Below are positions 36,115 through 44,911 of a stretch of DNA of 64,000 nucleotides, in pieces. The notes under the pieces were generated by a model, which did no database searches, was not told where the DNA came from, and worked only from the letters and a program-made list of their open reading frames with translations. Position 1 is the first letter of the stretch. Each line of letters opens with the position of its first letter. The stretch comes from Mesorhizobium amorphae CCNWGS0123 (GTDB taxonomy: Bacteria; Pseudomonadota; Alphaproteobacteria; Rhizobiales; Rhizobiaceae): NCBI RefSeq assembly GCF_001686985.1, contig NZ_CP015322.1, positions 682,001 to 746,000 on the forward strand. The letters run 5' to 3'. A program made the translations under genes and the position numbers.

Positions 36115-36289
36115 GGCGCGACCTACGACGCCAACCTTCGCGCCGAGTTAAGGCGACGGTACCGGCCTCCCCTATTGGGGCACACGGTCAGGTGGCCTGC
36201 CATCATGCCAGGACAGGACAACCGATAAAGAAGGTGTCGCCAGTCTGACGTCAGACGACGGTACTTATCCGACACTGTTCTGTCGCCTT
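36115..36289. other. non-coding DNA upstream of the gibberellin promoter
   Basis: No gene recognised. Confidence 0.4.
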
Positions 36290-36305
36290 TGTTGGGTCCG
36301 CGACA
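36290..36305. promoter_or_regulatory. NifA upstream activator site of the gibberellin operon
   Basis: TGTTGGGTCCGCGACA is an exact TGT-N10-ACA, about 85-100 bp upstream of the -24/-12 element, the standard geometry for NifA activation. Confidence 0.7.
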
Positions 36306-36390
36306 CCGGCCTATTTCGCCGAGCTCTTGTGGCCTCAGCTAATCCGCTGAAAAGCAATCACAATGTTTTTCTTCTGCTGGGTCGGCCAGA

Positions 36391-36406
36391 TTGGCACGAG
36401 TTTTGC
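36391..36406 (+). promoter_or_regulatory. sigma54 (-24/-12) promoter of the gibberellin operon
   Basis: TTGGCACGAGTTTTGC matches the consensus YTGGCACGRNNNTTGC at every position. It is 420 bp before CYP112 on the same strand. With the NifA site it predicts expression in microaerobic bacteroids. Confidence 0.8.
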
Positions 36407-36493
36407 GGCTCCTTCGTTGCGAGCCGGGAGCCGCCGACCGACCTTCATTCGTGGATGACACCCCGATCGATGGAACGAAGAAAGAAAAGCAAA

Positions 36494-36706
36494 ATGTCAA
36501 ATCCGCATCAGATAGATGGGACGGGGGCCTCGGCGAAACCGCCCCCGACAAAAGGCTCACCGCCCTTGTCGACCCTTGCGCAGGAAATCGTGATGGCCGG
36601 CTGCGAAGGCCCACCACACTCGCCTTATCCTGAACTCGAAGGCGTAGATAAGTTCGGCATCTCGCCGCGCGGTATGCCTAGGCAGTTACACGTTGGCCGA
36701 TCTTGA
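36494..36706 (+). CDS. short open frame between promoter and CYP112
   Basis: ATG at 36494 after an A-rich purine stretch; 70 residues beginning MSNPHQIDGTGASAKPPPTK. It is Pro/Gly-rich with no recognised domain. It may be the surviving N-terminus of the deleted CYP115 gene (its end abuts the C-terminal scrap), or simply a chance frame. I cannot recall a CYP115 N-terminus well enough to decide. Confidence 0.3.
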   Translation: MSNPHQIDGTGASAKPPPTKGSPPLSTLAQEIVMAGCEGPPHSPYPELEGVDKFGISPRGMPRQLHVGRS

Positions 36707-36810
36707 TAATCAAGTCGGGCTACGCCGCGGAGGACGTCGTCTACATGCCGTCTTACGTCATTCGCTGCCCGCAGCGCCTGCCGGTCACCTTCCGCCCTTC
36801 CATCGCTTAG
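36682..36810 (+). pseudogene. C-terminal scrap of a P450, probably CYP115
   Basis: The frame reads IIKSGYAAEDVVYMPSYVIR then CPQRLPVTFRPSIA-stop, the style of a P450 C-terminus, and ends 16 bp before the CYP112 start. In full gibberellin operons CYP115 (GA9 to GA4) precedes CYP112, and most rhizobia have lost it, some keeping a 3' remnant. The assignment to CYP115 is by position and this precedent. Confidence 0.6.
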
Positions 36811-36826
36811 AGAGTGAAGTGCCACC

Positions 36827-38029
36827 ATGTCCGAACAACCCTTGCCGACGCTGCCCATGTGGCGCGTCGATCACATCGAGCCCTCGCCCGAGATGTTGGC
36901 GCTAAGCGCCAACGGTCCAATCCACCGCGTGCGCTTCCCGTCCGGGCACGAAGGCTGGTGGGTGACAGGCTACGACGAGGCCAAGGCGGTGCTGTCCAAC
37001 GCGGCGTTCCGGCCCGCGGGAATGCCGCCGGCGGCATTCACCCCGGATTCGGTGATTCTCGGTTCGCCGGGGTGGCTGGTCTCGCACGAGGGGGGCGAGC
37101 ATGCCCGGTTACGCACGATCGTGGCGCCGGCCTTCAGCAACGGCAGGGTGAAGCAGCTCGCGCAGCAGGTCGAGGCGATCGCCGCGCAGTTGTTTGAGAC
37201 GCTGGCGGCCCAGCCCCAGCCCGCCGACCTGCGGTGCCACCTCTCCTTTCCGCTTCCGGCCATGGTCATCAGCGCGCTGATGGGCGTGCTCTACGAGGAT
37301 CACGCCTTTTTCGCCGGGCTGTCCGACGAGGTGATGACGCACCAGCATGAAAGCGGCCCGCGCAGCGCGTCGCGCCTGGCCTGGGAAGAACTGCGCGCCT
37401 ACATTCGCGGCAAGATGCGGGACAAGCGCCAGGACCCGGGCGACAACCTGCTGACGGATCTGCTCGCGGCGGTCGACGAAGGCAAGGCGACCGAGGAAGA
37501 GGCGATCGGCCTGGCGGCGGGCATGCTGGTGGCGGGGCACGAAAGCACCGTCGCGCAGATCGAATTCGGCCTGCTGGCCATGTTCCGCCATCCGCAACAG
37601 CGCGAACGCCTGGTCGGCGATCCATCCCTGTTGGACAAGGCGGTGGAGGAAATCCTGCGCATGTATCCGCCGGGCGCGGGCTGGGACGGCATCATGCGCT
37701 ATCCGAGGACCGACGTGACCATCGCGGGCGTGCATATTCCCGCGGAGAGCAAGGTGCTAGTCGGCCTGCCGGCGACGTCGTTCGATCCGCGCCATTTCGA
37801 GAACCCGGAAATCTTCGACATCGGACGCGATGAAAAGCCGCACCTGGCGTTCTCCTACGGGCCGCACTACTGCATCGGCATGGCGCTGGCCAGGCTGGAA
37901 CTCAAGGTGGTGTTCGGTTCGATCTTCCAGCGCTTTCCCGAGCTGCGCCTGGCCGTGGCGCCGGAAGAACTGAAGTTGCGCAAGGAGATCATCACTGGCG
38001 GGTTCGAAGAGTTCCCGGTGCTCTGGTGA
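36827..38029 (+). CDS. cyp112: gibberellin cytochrome P450 CYP112 (GA12 to GA9)
   Basis: 400 residues, soluble bacterial P450. Oxygen-binding helix motif AGHEST, ExxR as EEILR, heme loop FSYGPHYCIGMALARLE with Cys349. In the characterised rhizobial pathway CYP112 oxidises C20 of GA12 through GA15 and GA24 to GA9. It is the first intact gene of the operon. The third codon position is almost always G or C, unlike the flanking genes. Confidence 0.93.
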   Translation: MSEQPLPTLPMWRVDHIEPSPEMLALSANGPIHRVRFPSGHEGWWVTGYDEAKAVLSNAAFRPAGMPPAAFTPDSVILGSPGWLVSHEGGEHARLRTIVAPAFSNGRVKQLAQQVEAIAAQLFETLAAQPQPADLRCHLSFPLPAMVISALMGVLYEDHAFFAGLSDEVMTHQHESGPRSASRLAWEELRAYIRGKMRDKRQDPGDNLLTDLLAAVDEGKATEEEAIGLAAGMLVAGHESTVAQIEFGLLAMFRHPQQRERLVGDPSLLDKAVEEILRMYPPGAGWDGIMRYPRTDVTIAGVHIPAESKVLVGLPATSFDPRHFENPEIFDIGRDEKPHLAFSYGPHYCIGMALARLELKVVFGSIFQRFPELRLAVAPEELKLRKEIITGGFEEFPVLW

Positions 38030-38122
38030 TGCGCGGACGCCGCCGAGAATCGCGATCTTCTCCACAATTTGCCGGCGCGCCTAGCGCACGCCGGTCAGAT
38101 CAGCCAGCCAACAGGTAACCAG

Positions 38123-39412
38123 ATGGACGTGCAAGAAGCCACGGCAGCATGCCGGGACGCCTTCGCCGAACTGGCATCGCCAGCGTGCATCCACGACCCG
38201 TATCCGTTCATGCGGTGGTTGCGCGAGCACGATCCGGTGCATCGTGCGGCGTCGGGCCTCTTTCTGTTGAGCCGCCACGCCGACATCTACTGGGCGCTCA
38301 AGGCCACGGGCGATGCGTTTCGGGGACCGGCGCCGGGCGAACTGGCGCGCTATTTCCCGCGTGCGGCCACCAGCCTGTCACTCAATCTGCTGGCGTCCAC
38401 CCTAGCGATGAAGGAACCACCGACGCATACGCGTCTGCGCCGGCTGATCTCGCGCGATTTCACCATGTGCCAGATCGACAACCTGCGGCCGAGCATCGCG
38501 CTCATCGTCGCAGCGCGCCTGGACGGCATCGCGCCCGCGCTTGAGCGCGGGGAGGCGGTGGACCTGCATCGGGAATTCGCGCTGGCCTTGCCCATGCTGG
38601 TTTTCGCCGAACTGTTCGGCATGCCCCAGGACGACATGTTCGGGCTCGCCGCCGGCATCGGCGCCATTCTGGAAGGCCTGAGCCCGCACGCCAGCGATCC
38701 ACAGCTCGCCGCGGCGGACGCGGCCAGCGCCAGGGTGCAGGCCTACTTCGGCGACCTCATACAGCGCAAGCGCACCGATCCCCGCCACGACATCGTGTCG
38801 ATGCTGGTCGGCGCACACGACGACGATGCCGACACGCTGTCGGATGCGGAGTTGATCAGCATGCTGTGGGGCATGCTGCTGGGCGGCTTCGCCACCACTG
38901 CTGCGAGCATCGACCATGCGGTCCTGGCGATGCTGGCGTATCCCGAACAGCGGCACTGGCTGCAGGGAGACGCCGTGGGGGTGAAGGCATTCGTCGAAGA
39001 AGTCCTGCGCTGCGACGCGCCCGCCATGTTCAGCTCCATTCCGCGTATCGCCCAGCGCGACATCGAACTGGACGGCGTGGTGATCCCGAAGAACGCGGAC
39101 GTGCGCGTGCTGCTCGCGGCCGGCAATCGCGACCCGGACGCCTTCGCCGATCCCGACCGCTTCGATCCCGCGCGGTTCTACGGCACCAGTCCTGGCATGT
39201 CGACCGACGGGAAGATCATGCTGAGCTTCGGCCACGGCATCCACTTCTGCCTCGGTGCGCAACTGGCCCGGGTGCAGTTGGCCGAGAGCCTGCCGCGGAT
39301 CCAGGCGCGCTTCCCCACGCTGGCATTGGCCGAGCAGCCGACCCGGGAGCCCTCCGCGTTCCTTAGGACCTTCCGCGCGCTGCCGGTGCGGCTGCATGCG
39401 CAGGGGGGCTGA
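38123..39412 (+). CDS. cyp114: gibberellin cytochrome P450 CYP114 (ring contraction)
   Basis: The ATG at 38123 is preferred to an upstream TTG, giving 429 residues. I-helix GGFATTAAS, EEVLR, heme loop FGHGIHFCLGAQLARVQ with Cys376. With its ferredoxin, CYP114 converts ent-kaurenoic acid to the 7-hydroxy acid and then by ring contraction to GA12-aldehyde. The ferredoxin gene starts one base after its stop. Confidence 0.93.
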   Translation: MDVQEATAACRDAFAELASPACIHDPYPFMRWLREHDPVHRAASGLFLLSRHADIYWALKATGDAFRGPAPGELARYFPRAATSLSLNLLASTLAMKEPPTHTRLRRLISRDFTMCQIDNLRPSIALIVAARLDGIAPALERGEAVDLHREFALALPMLVFAELFGMPQDDMFGLAAGIGAILEGLSPHASDPQLAAADAASARVQAYFGDLIQRKRTDPRHDIVSMLVGAHDDDADTLSDAELISMLWGMLLGGFATTAASIDHAVLAMLAYPEQRHWLQGDAVGVKAFVEEVLRCDAPAMFSSIPRIAQRDIELDGVVIPKNADVRVLLAAGNRDPDAFADPDRFDPARFYGTSPGMSTDGKIMLSFGHGIHFCLGAQLARVQLAESLPRIQARFPTLALAEQPTREPSAFLRTFRALPVRLHAQGG

Positions 39413-39413
39413 G

Positions 39414-39722
39414 ATGCGCGTCGTGGTCGACCAGGATCTGTGCGGAACCACCGGGCAGTGCGTGCTGACGCTGCCGGGCACCTTTCGCCAGCGCGAACCG
39501 GACGGCGTGGCCGAAGTGTGCGTGGCGACGGTCCCGCAGGCGCTGCACGCCGCCGTGCGGCTGGCGGCCAGCCAGTGCCCGGTCGCCGCCATTCGGGTCA
39601 TCGAAAGCAACGCTGGCGATGACGAGCGCGCCAGCGCCGACCCTGCGCCTTCTCCGGCGGAGGCCGAGCGGCATGCCGCGAAAGACCAACGCAATCCAGG
39701 AGGACACGATGGGACGGTTTGA
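39414..39722 (+). CDS. fdGA: gibberellin operon ferredoxin (3Fe-4S type)
   Basis: 102 residues; ATG right after the CYP114 stop. Cys pattern DLCGTTGQC...SQCPVAAI (C-x5-C...C-P) is that of 3Fe-4S ferredoxins serving P450s. It supports the CYP114 ring contraction in the known pathway. Its last 14 bases overlap the SDR gene. The C-terminal 30 residues are an Ala/Glu-rich tail. Confidence 0.9.
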   Translation: MRVVVDQDLCGTTGQCVLTLPGTFRQREPDGVAEVCVATVPQALHAAVRLAASQCPVAAIRVIESNAGDDERASADPAPSPAEAERHAAKDQRNPGGHDGTV

Positions 39723-40554
39723 AGGCAAGGTGGCCGTGGTAACCGGCGCCGGCGCCGGCATCGGCAAGGCATGCGCCCTCGCCATCGCGCGCGAGGGCGG
39801 CAGAGTGGTGGTGGCCGACATTGATGGCTCGGGGGCCATCGCCTGCACCGCGCAGATCAAGGCCGAAGCGGGCCACGCGCTGGCCCTGGCCATGGACATC
39901 GCCGATGCGCAGGCGGTGGCCGCGCTGTTCGAGACGGCGGAGCGGCACTTCGGTGGGGTCGACCTGCTGGTGAACAACGCGAGCGCCATGCATCTGACCC
40001 CGCGCGACTGCGCGATCCTCGACTTGGACTTGGCGGTCTGGGATCAGACCATAGCGACCAATCTGCGCGGCACGCTGCTCTGCTGCCGGCAGGCCATTCC
40101 ACGGATGATCGCCCGCGGCGGTGGCGCGATCGTCAACATGTCGTCGTGCCAGGGGCTCAGCGGTGACACCGCGCAGACGTCCTACGCCGCGTCGAAGGCG
40201 GCGACGAACATGCTGTCGGCCTCGCTCGCCACCCAGTACGGTCATGCGCAGATCCGCTGCAACGCGGTTGCGCCGGGTCTCATCATGACCGAGCGTCTCC
40301 TCGCCAAGCTGGACGAGTGCATGCAGCGGCATCTGCGCCGGCACCAGCTCCTGCCGCGCGTCGGCCGCCCCGAGGACGTGGCCTCGCTGGTGGCGTTCCT
40401 GCTCTCCGACGATGCCGCGTTCATCACCGGCCAGGTCGTGTGCATCGACGGCGGCATGCTGGCGCATGTGCCGACGTACGCCGACGGTGGCAACAGCCGC
40501 GCCGCGCGGCCTGCCGGCGACACCGCCGAAGCGGCCGCGGCGCCGCGCTGCTGA
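39709..40554 (+). CDS. sdrGA: gibberellin short-chain dehydrogenase (GA12-aldehyde to GA12)
   Basis: The ATG at 39709 has AGGAGG six bases upstream; 281 residues. Rossmann motif TGAGAGIG, NNAS, catalytic SYAASKA (Tyr-x3-Lys) and a C-terminal CIDGG. The family oxidises GA12-aldehyde to GA12. The tail after residue 245 is low-complexity Ala/Arg-rich, longer than in ordinary SDRs. Confidence 0.9.
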   Translation: MGRFEGKVAVVTGAGAGIGKACALAIAREGGRVVVADIDGSGAIACTAQIKAEAGHALALAMDIADAQAVAALFETAERHFGGVDLLVNNASAMHLTPRDCAILDLDLAVWDQTIATNLRGTLLCCRQAIPRMIARGGGAIVNMSSCQGLSGDTAQTSYAASKAATNMLSASLATQYGHAQIRCNAVAPGLIMTERLLAKLDECMQRHLRRHQLLPRVGRPEDVASLVAFLLSDDAAFITGQVVCIDGGMLAHVPTYADGGNSRAARPAGDTAEAAAAPRC

Positions 40555-40563
40555 TGGAGCTGG

Positions 40564-41907
40564 ATGGACATGCTGCTTAACCCGCTGAACCGTCGCCACC
40601 GGCTGCGGTACGACATCCCGGTCGTGCCCGGCGCTTTCCCCCTGGTCGGGCATCTTCCCGCCATCGTCGGCGACCTGCCGCGCCTGCTGCGGCGCGCGGA
40701 ACGGACGCTGGGCAGCCACTTCTGGCTGGATTTCGGCCCTGCCGGACAGCTGATGACCTGCGTGGATCCGGCTGCGTTCGCACTGCTCCGGCACAAGGAT
40801 GTGTCCTCGGCGCTGATCGAAGAGATCGCGCCCGAATTGCTCGGCGGAACGTTGGTCGCCCAGGACGGCGGCGCGCACCGGCAGGCGCGCGATGCGATCA
40901 AGGCGGCGTTCCTGCCCAAGGGGCTGACCCAGGCCGGCATCGGCGACCTGTTCGCGCCCGTCATCCGGGCGCGGGTGCAGGCGTGGCGCGACCGCGGCGA
41001 CGTAACCATCCTGCGCGAAACCGGCGACCTGATGCTCAAGCTCATCTTCAGCCTCATGGGAATCCCCGCGCAGGACCTGCCGGGATGGCATCGGAAGTAC
41101 CGGCAACTGCTGCAGTTGATCGTCGCGCCCCCGATCGACCTGCCCGGGCTGCCCTTGCGGCGCGGCCGCGCCGCCCGCGACTGGATCGACGCGCAGTTGC
41201 GCCAGTTCGTCCGCGACGCGCGCGCGCATGCCGCGCGCACCGGGTTGATCAACGACATGGTGAGCGCCTTCGATCGCAGCGACGATGCGCTCTCCGATGA
41301 CGTCCTGGTCGCCAATATCCGCTTGCTGCTGCTTGGCGGTCACGAGACCACCGCCTCGACGATGGCCTGGATGGTGATCGAGCTGGCGCGGCAGCCTGTG
41401 CTGTGGGACGCCCTGGTCGAAGAGGCGCAACGCGTGGGCGCCGTGCCGACCCGGCACGCGGACCTGGCGCAGTGTCCGGTCGCCGAGGCGCTGTTCCGAG
41501 AGACGCTGCGCCTCCATCCGGCGGTCACGCTCCTGCCGCGTCGCGCGCTGCAGGAATTGCAACTCGGCCAACGGCGCATTCCCGCGGGCACACATCTGTG
41601 CATCCCGCTGCTGCATTTCTCGACCTCGGCGCTGCTGCATGAGGCGCCTGATCAGTTCCGCCTGGCGCGGTGGCTGCAACGCACGGAGCCGATCCGGCCG
41701 GTGGACATGCTGCAGTTCGGTACCGGCCCACACGTCTGCATCGGCTACCACTTGGTATGGTTGGAACTGGTGCAGTTCTGCATCGCCTTGGCGCTGACCA
41801 TGCACAAGGCCGGGGTGCGGCCGCGGTTGCTGAGCGGCGTCGAAAAAGGCCGGCGCTATTACCCGACCGCACAGCCGTCCATGACAATCCGCATCGGATT
41901 CTCATGA
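40564..41907 (+). CDS. cyp117: gibberellin cytochrome P450 CYP117 (ent-kaurene oxidase)
   Basis: 447 residues. I-helix LGGHETTASTMAW, ExxR as ETLR, heme loop FGTGPHVCIGYHLVWLE with Cys392. The N-terminus is PGAFPLVGHLP-like, without a membrane anchor. In the characterised pathway CYP117 converts ent-kaurene to ent-kaurenoic acid. Nine bp after the SDR gene. Confidence 0.92.
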   Translation: MDMLLNPLNRRHRLRYDIPVVPGAFPLVGHLPAIVGDLPRLLRRAERTLGSHFWLDFGPAGQLMTCVDPAAFALLRHKDVSSALIEEIAPELLGGTLVAQDGGAHRQARDAIKAAFLPKGLTQAGIGDLFAPVIRARVQAWRDRGDVTILRETGDLMLKLIFSLMGIPAQDLPGWHRKYRQLLQLIVAPPIDLPGLPLRRGRAARDWIDAQLRQFVRDARAHAARTGLINDMVSAFDRSDDALSDDVLVANIRLLLLGGHETTASTMAWMVIELARQPVLWDALVEEAQRVGAVPTRHADLAQCPVAEALFRETLRLHPAVTLLPRRALQELQLGQRRIPAGTHLCIPLLHFSTSALLHEAPDQFRLARWLQRTEPIRPVDMLQFGTGPHVCIGYHLVWLELVQFCIALALTMHKAGVRPRLLSGVEKGRRYYPTAQPSMTIRIGFS

Positions 41908-42045
41908 GCTGGCATCGCATGCCCCGTGTGGCGATGCAGCGGCGCCGGTGAGGCGTGCGGCATTGCTGCACTCGGCGCGCTCGGTGTGACGCCGGCAACA
42001 CCGCGGTGGCTCGGCGCTCGCCGGGGCCGTGTCAGGTACAAGGAC

Positions 42046-43053
42046 ATGAACAACATGCAGACCGGTTCCACACTATACGACGACCGAACTGGCGTTTCCG
42101 CGCTCGGCGGATTGGGCGCGCCGGCGCGCGGCGCATCCGGCAGGCCGCTCCCGGAGATCTGGATGCAGGACGGCGCAAAGCGGATCGAACAGGCACTGGC
42201 GCGTCTTCTCTGCGCCGAAGACGACGGTGAGACCGAGCTGATGGCGGCGATGCGCTACGCCACCTTGCATGGCGGGAAGCGCACCCGCGCCTTGCTCTGT
42301 CTGGCCGCCGGCGCACTGGCCGACACGCCGGCGCACATGCTCGACGACGTCGGCGCCGCCATCGAGATGATGCACGCCTGTACCCTGGTCCACGACGACC
42401 TGCCCGCGATGGACGACGACGTGCTTCGCCGCGGCCTTCCGACCGTGCACGTCAAGTTCGGCGAAGCCACTGCGATCCTGGTCGGCGATGCGCTGCAGGC
42501 GCACGCCTTCCTGACCCTGACGAGCCTGGATGCGCCGGGCGACAACCGTATCGCGCTCGTGCGCGAACTGGCGCAGGCGGTGTCCGCCGAGGGTGCCGCA
42601 GGCGGGCAGGCCATCGATCTGTCGCTGGGCGGAAAGCACGTCGGGCTGGACAGGATCGTGGCGATGCACCGGATGAAGACCGGAGCGCTAGTGCGCGCGT
42701 CCGTTCGGATGGGCGCGCTATGCGCCATCGCGGAGGATGCCGCGCACGCTGCGCTGTACTGTGCGCTTGATCGCTACACCGCCTGTTTCGGCCTGGCGTT
42801 GCAGGTGGTCGACGACATTCTCGACGCGACAGCGGATACCGCGACGCTGGGCAAGACCCCCGGCAAGGACGCAGCGGCGCAGAAGCCGACCTGCGCGTCG
42901 ATCATGGGGCTGCAGGCAGCGCGCCAGTTCGCGCTGGATTTGTTGCGCGACGCCGGAGAGGCCATCGCCCCGCTGGGGCCGCGTGCGGAACGGTTGGCGC
43001 AGATGCTGCAGCGGGCCAACGCGTATCTGTTCAAGCACGCGCCATGCGCATGA
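42046..43053 (+). CDS. ggps: geranylgeranyl diphosphate synthase (IDS2)
   Basis: The ATG at 42046 (AAGGA upstream) is preferred to the longer frame from 41926; 335 residues. Trans-prenyltransferase motifs: first Asp-rich LVHDDLPAMDDD (D117 on), second QVVDDILD (D256 on), plus GGKRTR and KTG. It makes GGPP for the cyclases from IPP and allylic diphosphate. Confidence 0.92.
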   Translation: MNNMQTGSTLYDDRTGVSALGGLGAPARGASGRPLPEIWMQDGAKRIEQALARLLCAEDDGETELMAAMRYATLHGGKRTRALLCLAAGALADTPAHMLDDVGAAIEMMHACTLVHDDLPAMDDDVLRRGLPTVHVKFGEATAILVGDALQAHAFLTLTSLDAPGDNRIALVRELAQAVSAEGAAGGQAIDLSLGGKHVGLDRIVAMHRMKTGALVRASVRMGALCAIAEDAAHAALYCALDRYTACFGLALQVVDDILDATADTATLGKTPGKDAAAQKPTCASIMGLQAARQFALDLLRDAGEAIAPLGPRAERLAQMLQRANAYLFKHAPCA

Positions 43054-43360
43054 GGGCGCCGGTCCGCATGGAGTCGCCCCCGTGCCGCTGCGATCGGCCG
43101 GTGGCAGCGGTGCATGCTGCACTGTGTCCCAGTCCGCGGCGCCGATCGCAGCGGTTGCCCAGCACGGCCGCGGCGCACGCGGCGCGCTGCGCGCAAGCCT
43201 ATGCGGCGGACCGGCGCCAGCATCGGGGCGCGTCGCCGCGCCGGAACAGGGCGGCCGTCCGGCGCTGCCCATGCGCCTGGCCGCGACGGGCCTGCGGCGA
43301 CGTGCGCGGCGTCTGCCCGATCCTGGTTCTCGTCAACCGTCTGCGGAAGGAACATCCCGC
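43054..43360. other. non-coding gap between GGPS and CPS
   Basis: 307 bp with no credible gene. Long open frames here, including an apparent N-terminal extension of CPS, are artefacts of high GC. The gap is unusual in an otherwise tightly packed operon. Confidence 0.5.
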
Positions 43361-44911
43361 GTGAACGCGCTGTCCGAACAGGTCCTTTCCGAATTGCGCC
43401 ACCTGCTGGGCGAGATGAGCGACGGCGGCAGCGTCGGTCCGTCAGTCTACGACACGGCGCGAGCTCTGCAGTTCCACGGCAACGTCACGGGTAGGCGGGA
43501 CGCATATGCGTGGCTCATCGCGCAGCAACAGGCCGATGGCGGATGGGGAAGCGCGGACTTCCCGCTGTTTCGCCATGCGCCCACGTGGGCGGCGTTGCTG
43601 GCATTGCAGCGTGCCGATCCTCTTCCCGGCGCTGCCGACGCAGTCCAGGCTGCAACCCGGTTCCTCGAGCGCCAGCCCGATCCCTACGCGAACGCGGTGC
43701 CGGAAGACGCGCCGATCGGCGCGGAGCTGATCCTGCCGCAGTTGTGCGGCGAGGCCGCATCCTTTCTGGGCGGCGTGGCGTTTCCGCGCCACCCGGCGCT
43801 GTTGCCGCTGCGACAAGCATGCCTGGTCAAGCTGGGGGCGGTGGCGACGTTGCCGAGCGGCCATCCATTGCTGCACTCCTGGGAAGCTTGGGGGACGTCG
43901 CCGACCACCGCATGCCCGGATGACGACGGCAGCATCGGCCTCAGTCCGGCGGCCACCGCCGCGTGGCGTGCGCACGCCGTGACACAGGGGAGCACGCCGC
44001 AGGTCGGGCGCGCCGACGCGTATCTGCAGGCGGCATCGCGGGCGACGCGCAGCGGCATCGAAGGTGTCGTTCCCAACGTCTGGCCGATCAGTGTGTTCGA
44101 GCCATGCTGGTCGCTGTACACCCTGCATCTGGCCGGGCTGTTCGCGCATCCCGCGCTCGCCGAGGCGGTGCGCGTGATCGTCGCGCAGCTCGACGCCCGC
44201 CTGGGCGTGCGCGGTCTGGGCCCCACCTTGCACTTCGCGGCCGATGCGGACGACACCGCCGTTGCGTTGTGCGTCCTGCGCCTTGCAGGACGCGACCCGG
44301 CGGTCGATGCGTTGCGCCATTTCGAAATCGGCGAGCTGTTCGTCACCTTCCCCGGCGAGCGCAATGCCTCGGTGTCGACCAACATCCATGCCCTGCATGC
44401 GTTGCGACTGTTGGGAAAGCCCACCGCCGGCACCAGCGCCTACGTCGAGGCCAATCGCAACCAGCACAGTCTATGGGACAACGAAAAATGGCACGTTTCC
44501 TGGCTATATCCCACCGCGCATGCGGTCGCGGCGCTGGCGCAAGGCAAGCCCCAGTGGCGCGACGAGCGCGCGCTGGCGGCGCTGCTGCAGGCCCAGCGCG
44601 ACGACGGCGGCTGGGGCGCCGGTCGCGCATCCACATTCGAGGAAACCGCCTATGCGCTGTTTGCCTTGAACGTGCTGGACGGGAGGGAAGAGCCGACAGT
44701 GCGCCGGCGCATCGCGCAGGCTGTGGCGCGTGCGCGGGAGTGGATGCTCGCCCGCCATGCGGCGCATGCATTGCCGCAGACGCCGCTGTGGATTGGCAAG
44801 GAACTGTATTGCCCCACCCGGGTCGTGCGCGTGGCCGAACTCGCCGGGTTGTGGCTGGCGATTCGTTGGCAGCGGCGCGTCCTGGCCGAGGGAGCGGGAG
44901 CGGCGCCATGA
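43361..44911 (+). CDS. cps: ent-copalyl diphosphate synthase (CPS)
   Basis: The GTG at 43361 is chosen: AAGGA precedes it and homology begins at once (NALSEQVLSELRHLLGEMSD); 516 residues, as expected for rhizobial CPS. Class II diterpene cyclase motif DADD (D295-D298) in HFAADADDTAVAL, and QW-type repeats QADGGWGSADF and RDDGGWGAG. It cyclises GGPP to ent-CPP by protonation. The stop overlaps the KS start (ATGA). Confidence 0.93.
   Translation: MNALSEQVLSELRHLLGEMSDGGSVGPSVYDTARALQFHGNVTGRRDAYAWLIAQQQADGGWGSADFPLFRHAPTWAALLALQRADPLPGAADAVQAATRFLERQPDPYANAVPEDAPIGAELILPQLCGEAASFLGGVAFPRHPALLPLRQACLVKLGAVATLPSGHPLLHSWEAWGTSPTTACPDDDGSIGLSPAATAAWRAHAVTQGSTPQVGRADAYLQAASRATRSGIEGVVPNVWPISVFEPCWSLYTLHLAGLFAHPALAEAVRVIVAQLDARLGVRGLGPTLHFAADADDTAVALCVLRLAGRDPAVDALRHFEIGELFVTFPGERNASVSTNIHALHALRLLGKPTAGTSAYVEANRNQHSLWDNEKWHVSWLYPTAHAVAALAQGKPQWRDERALAALLQAQRDDGGWGAGRASTFEETAYALFALNVLDGREEPTVRRRIAQAVARAREWMLARHAAHALPQTPLWIGKELYCPTRVVRVAELAGLWLAIRWQRRVLAEGAGAAP

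Noticed and set aside
38402..39772. 456-codon antisense open frame over CYP114 and the ferredoxin
   Set aside because: Shadow of GC-rich codons; no domain recognised.
39598..41805. 735-codon open frame antisense to the gibberellin operon
   Set aside because: High GC leaves few stops on the opposite strand; no family pattern and it covers the SDR and CYP117 genes.
42737..43360. N-terminal extension of CPS overlapping GGPS
   Set aside because: Arg-rich nonsense composition; CPS homology and a ribosome site begin at the GTG at 43361.
43963..44907. long upstream extension of the kaurene synthase frame
   Set aside because: Overlaps CPS in another frame; KS begins at the ATG at 44908 overlapping the CPS stop.
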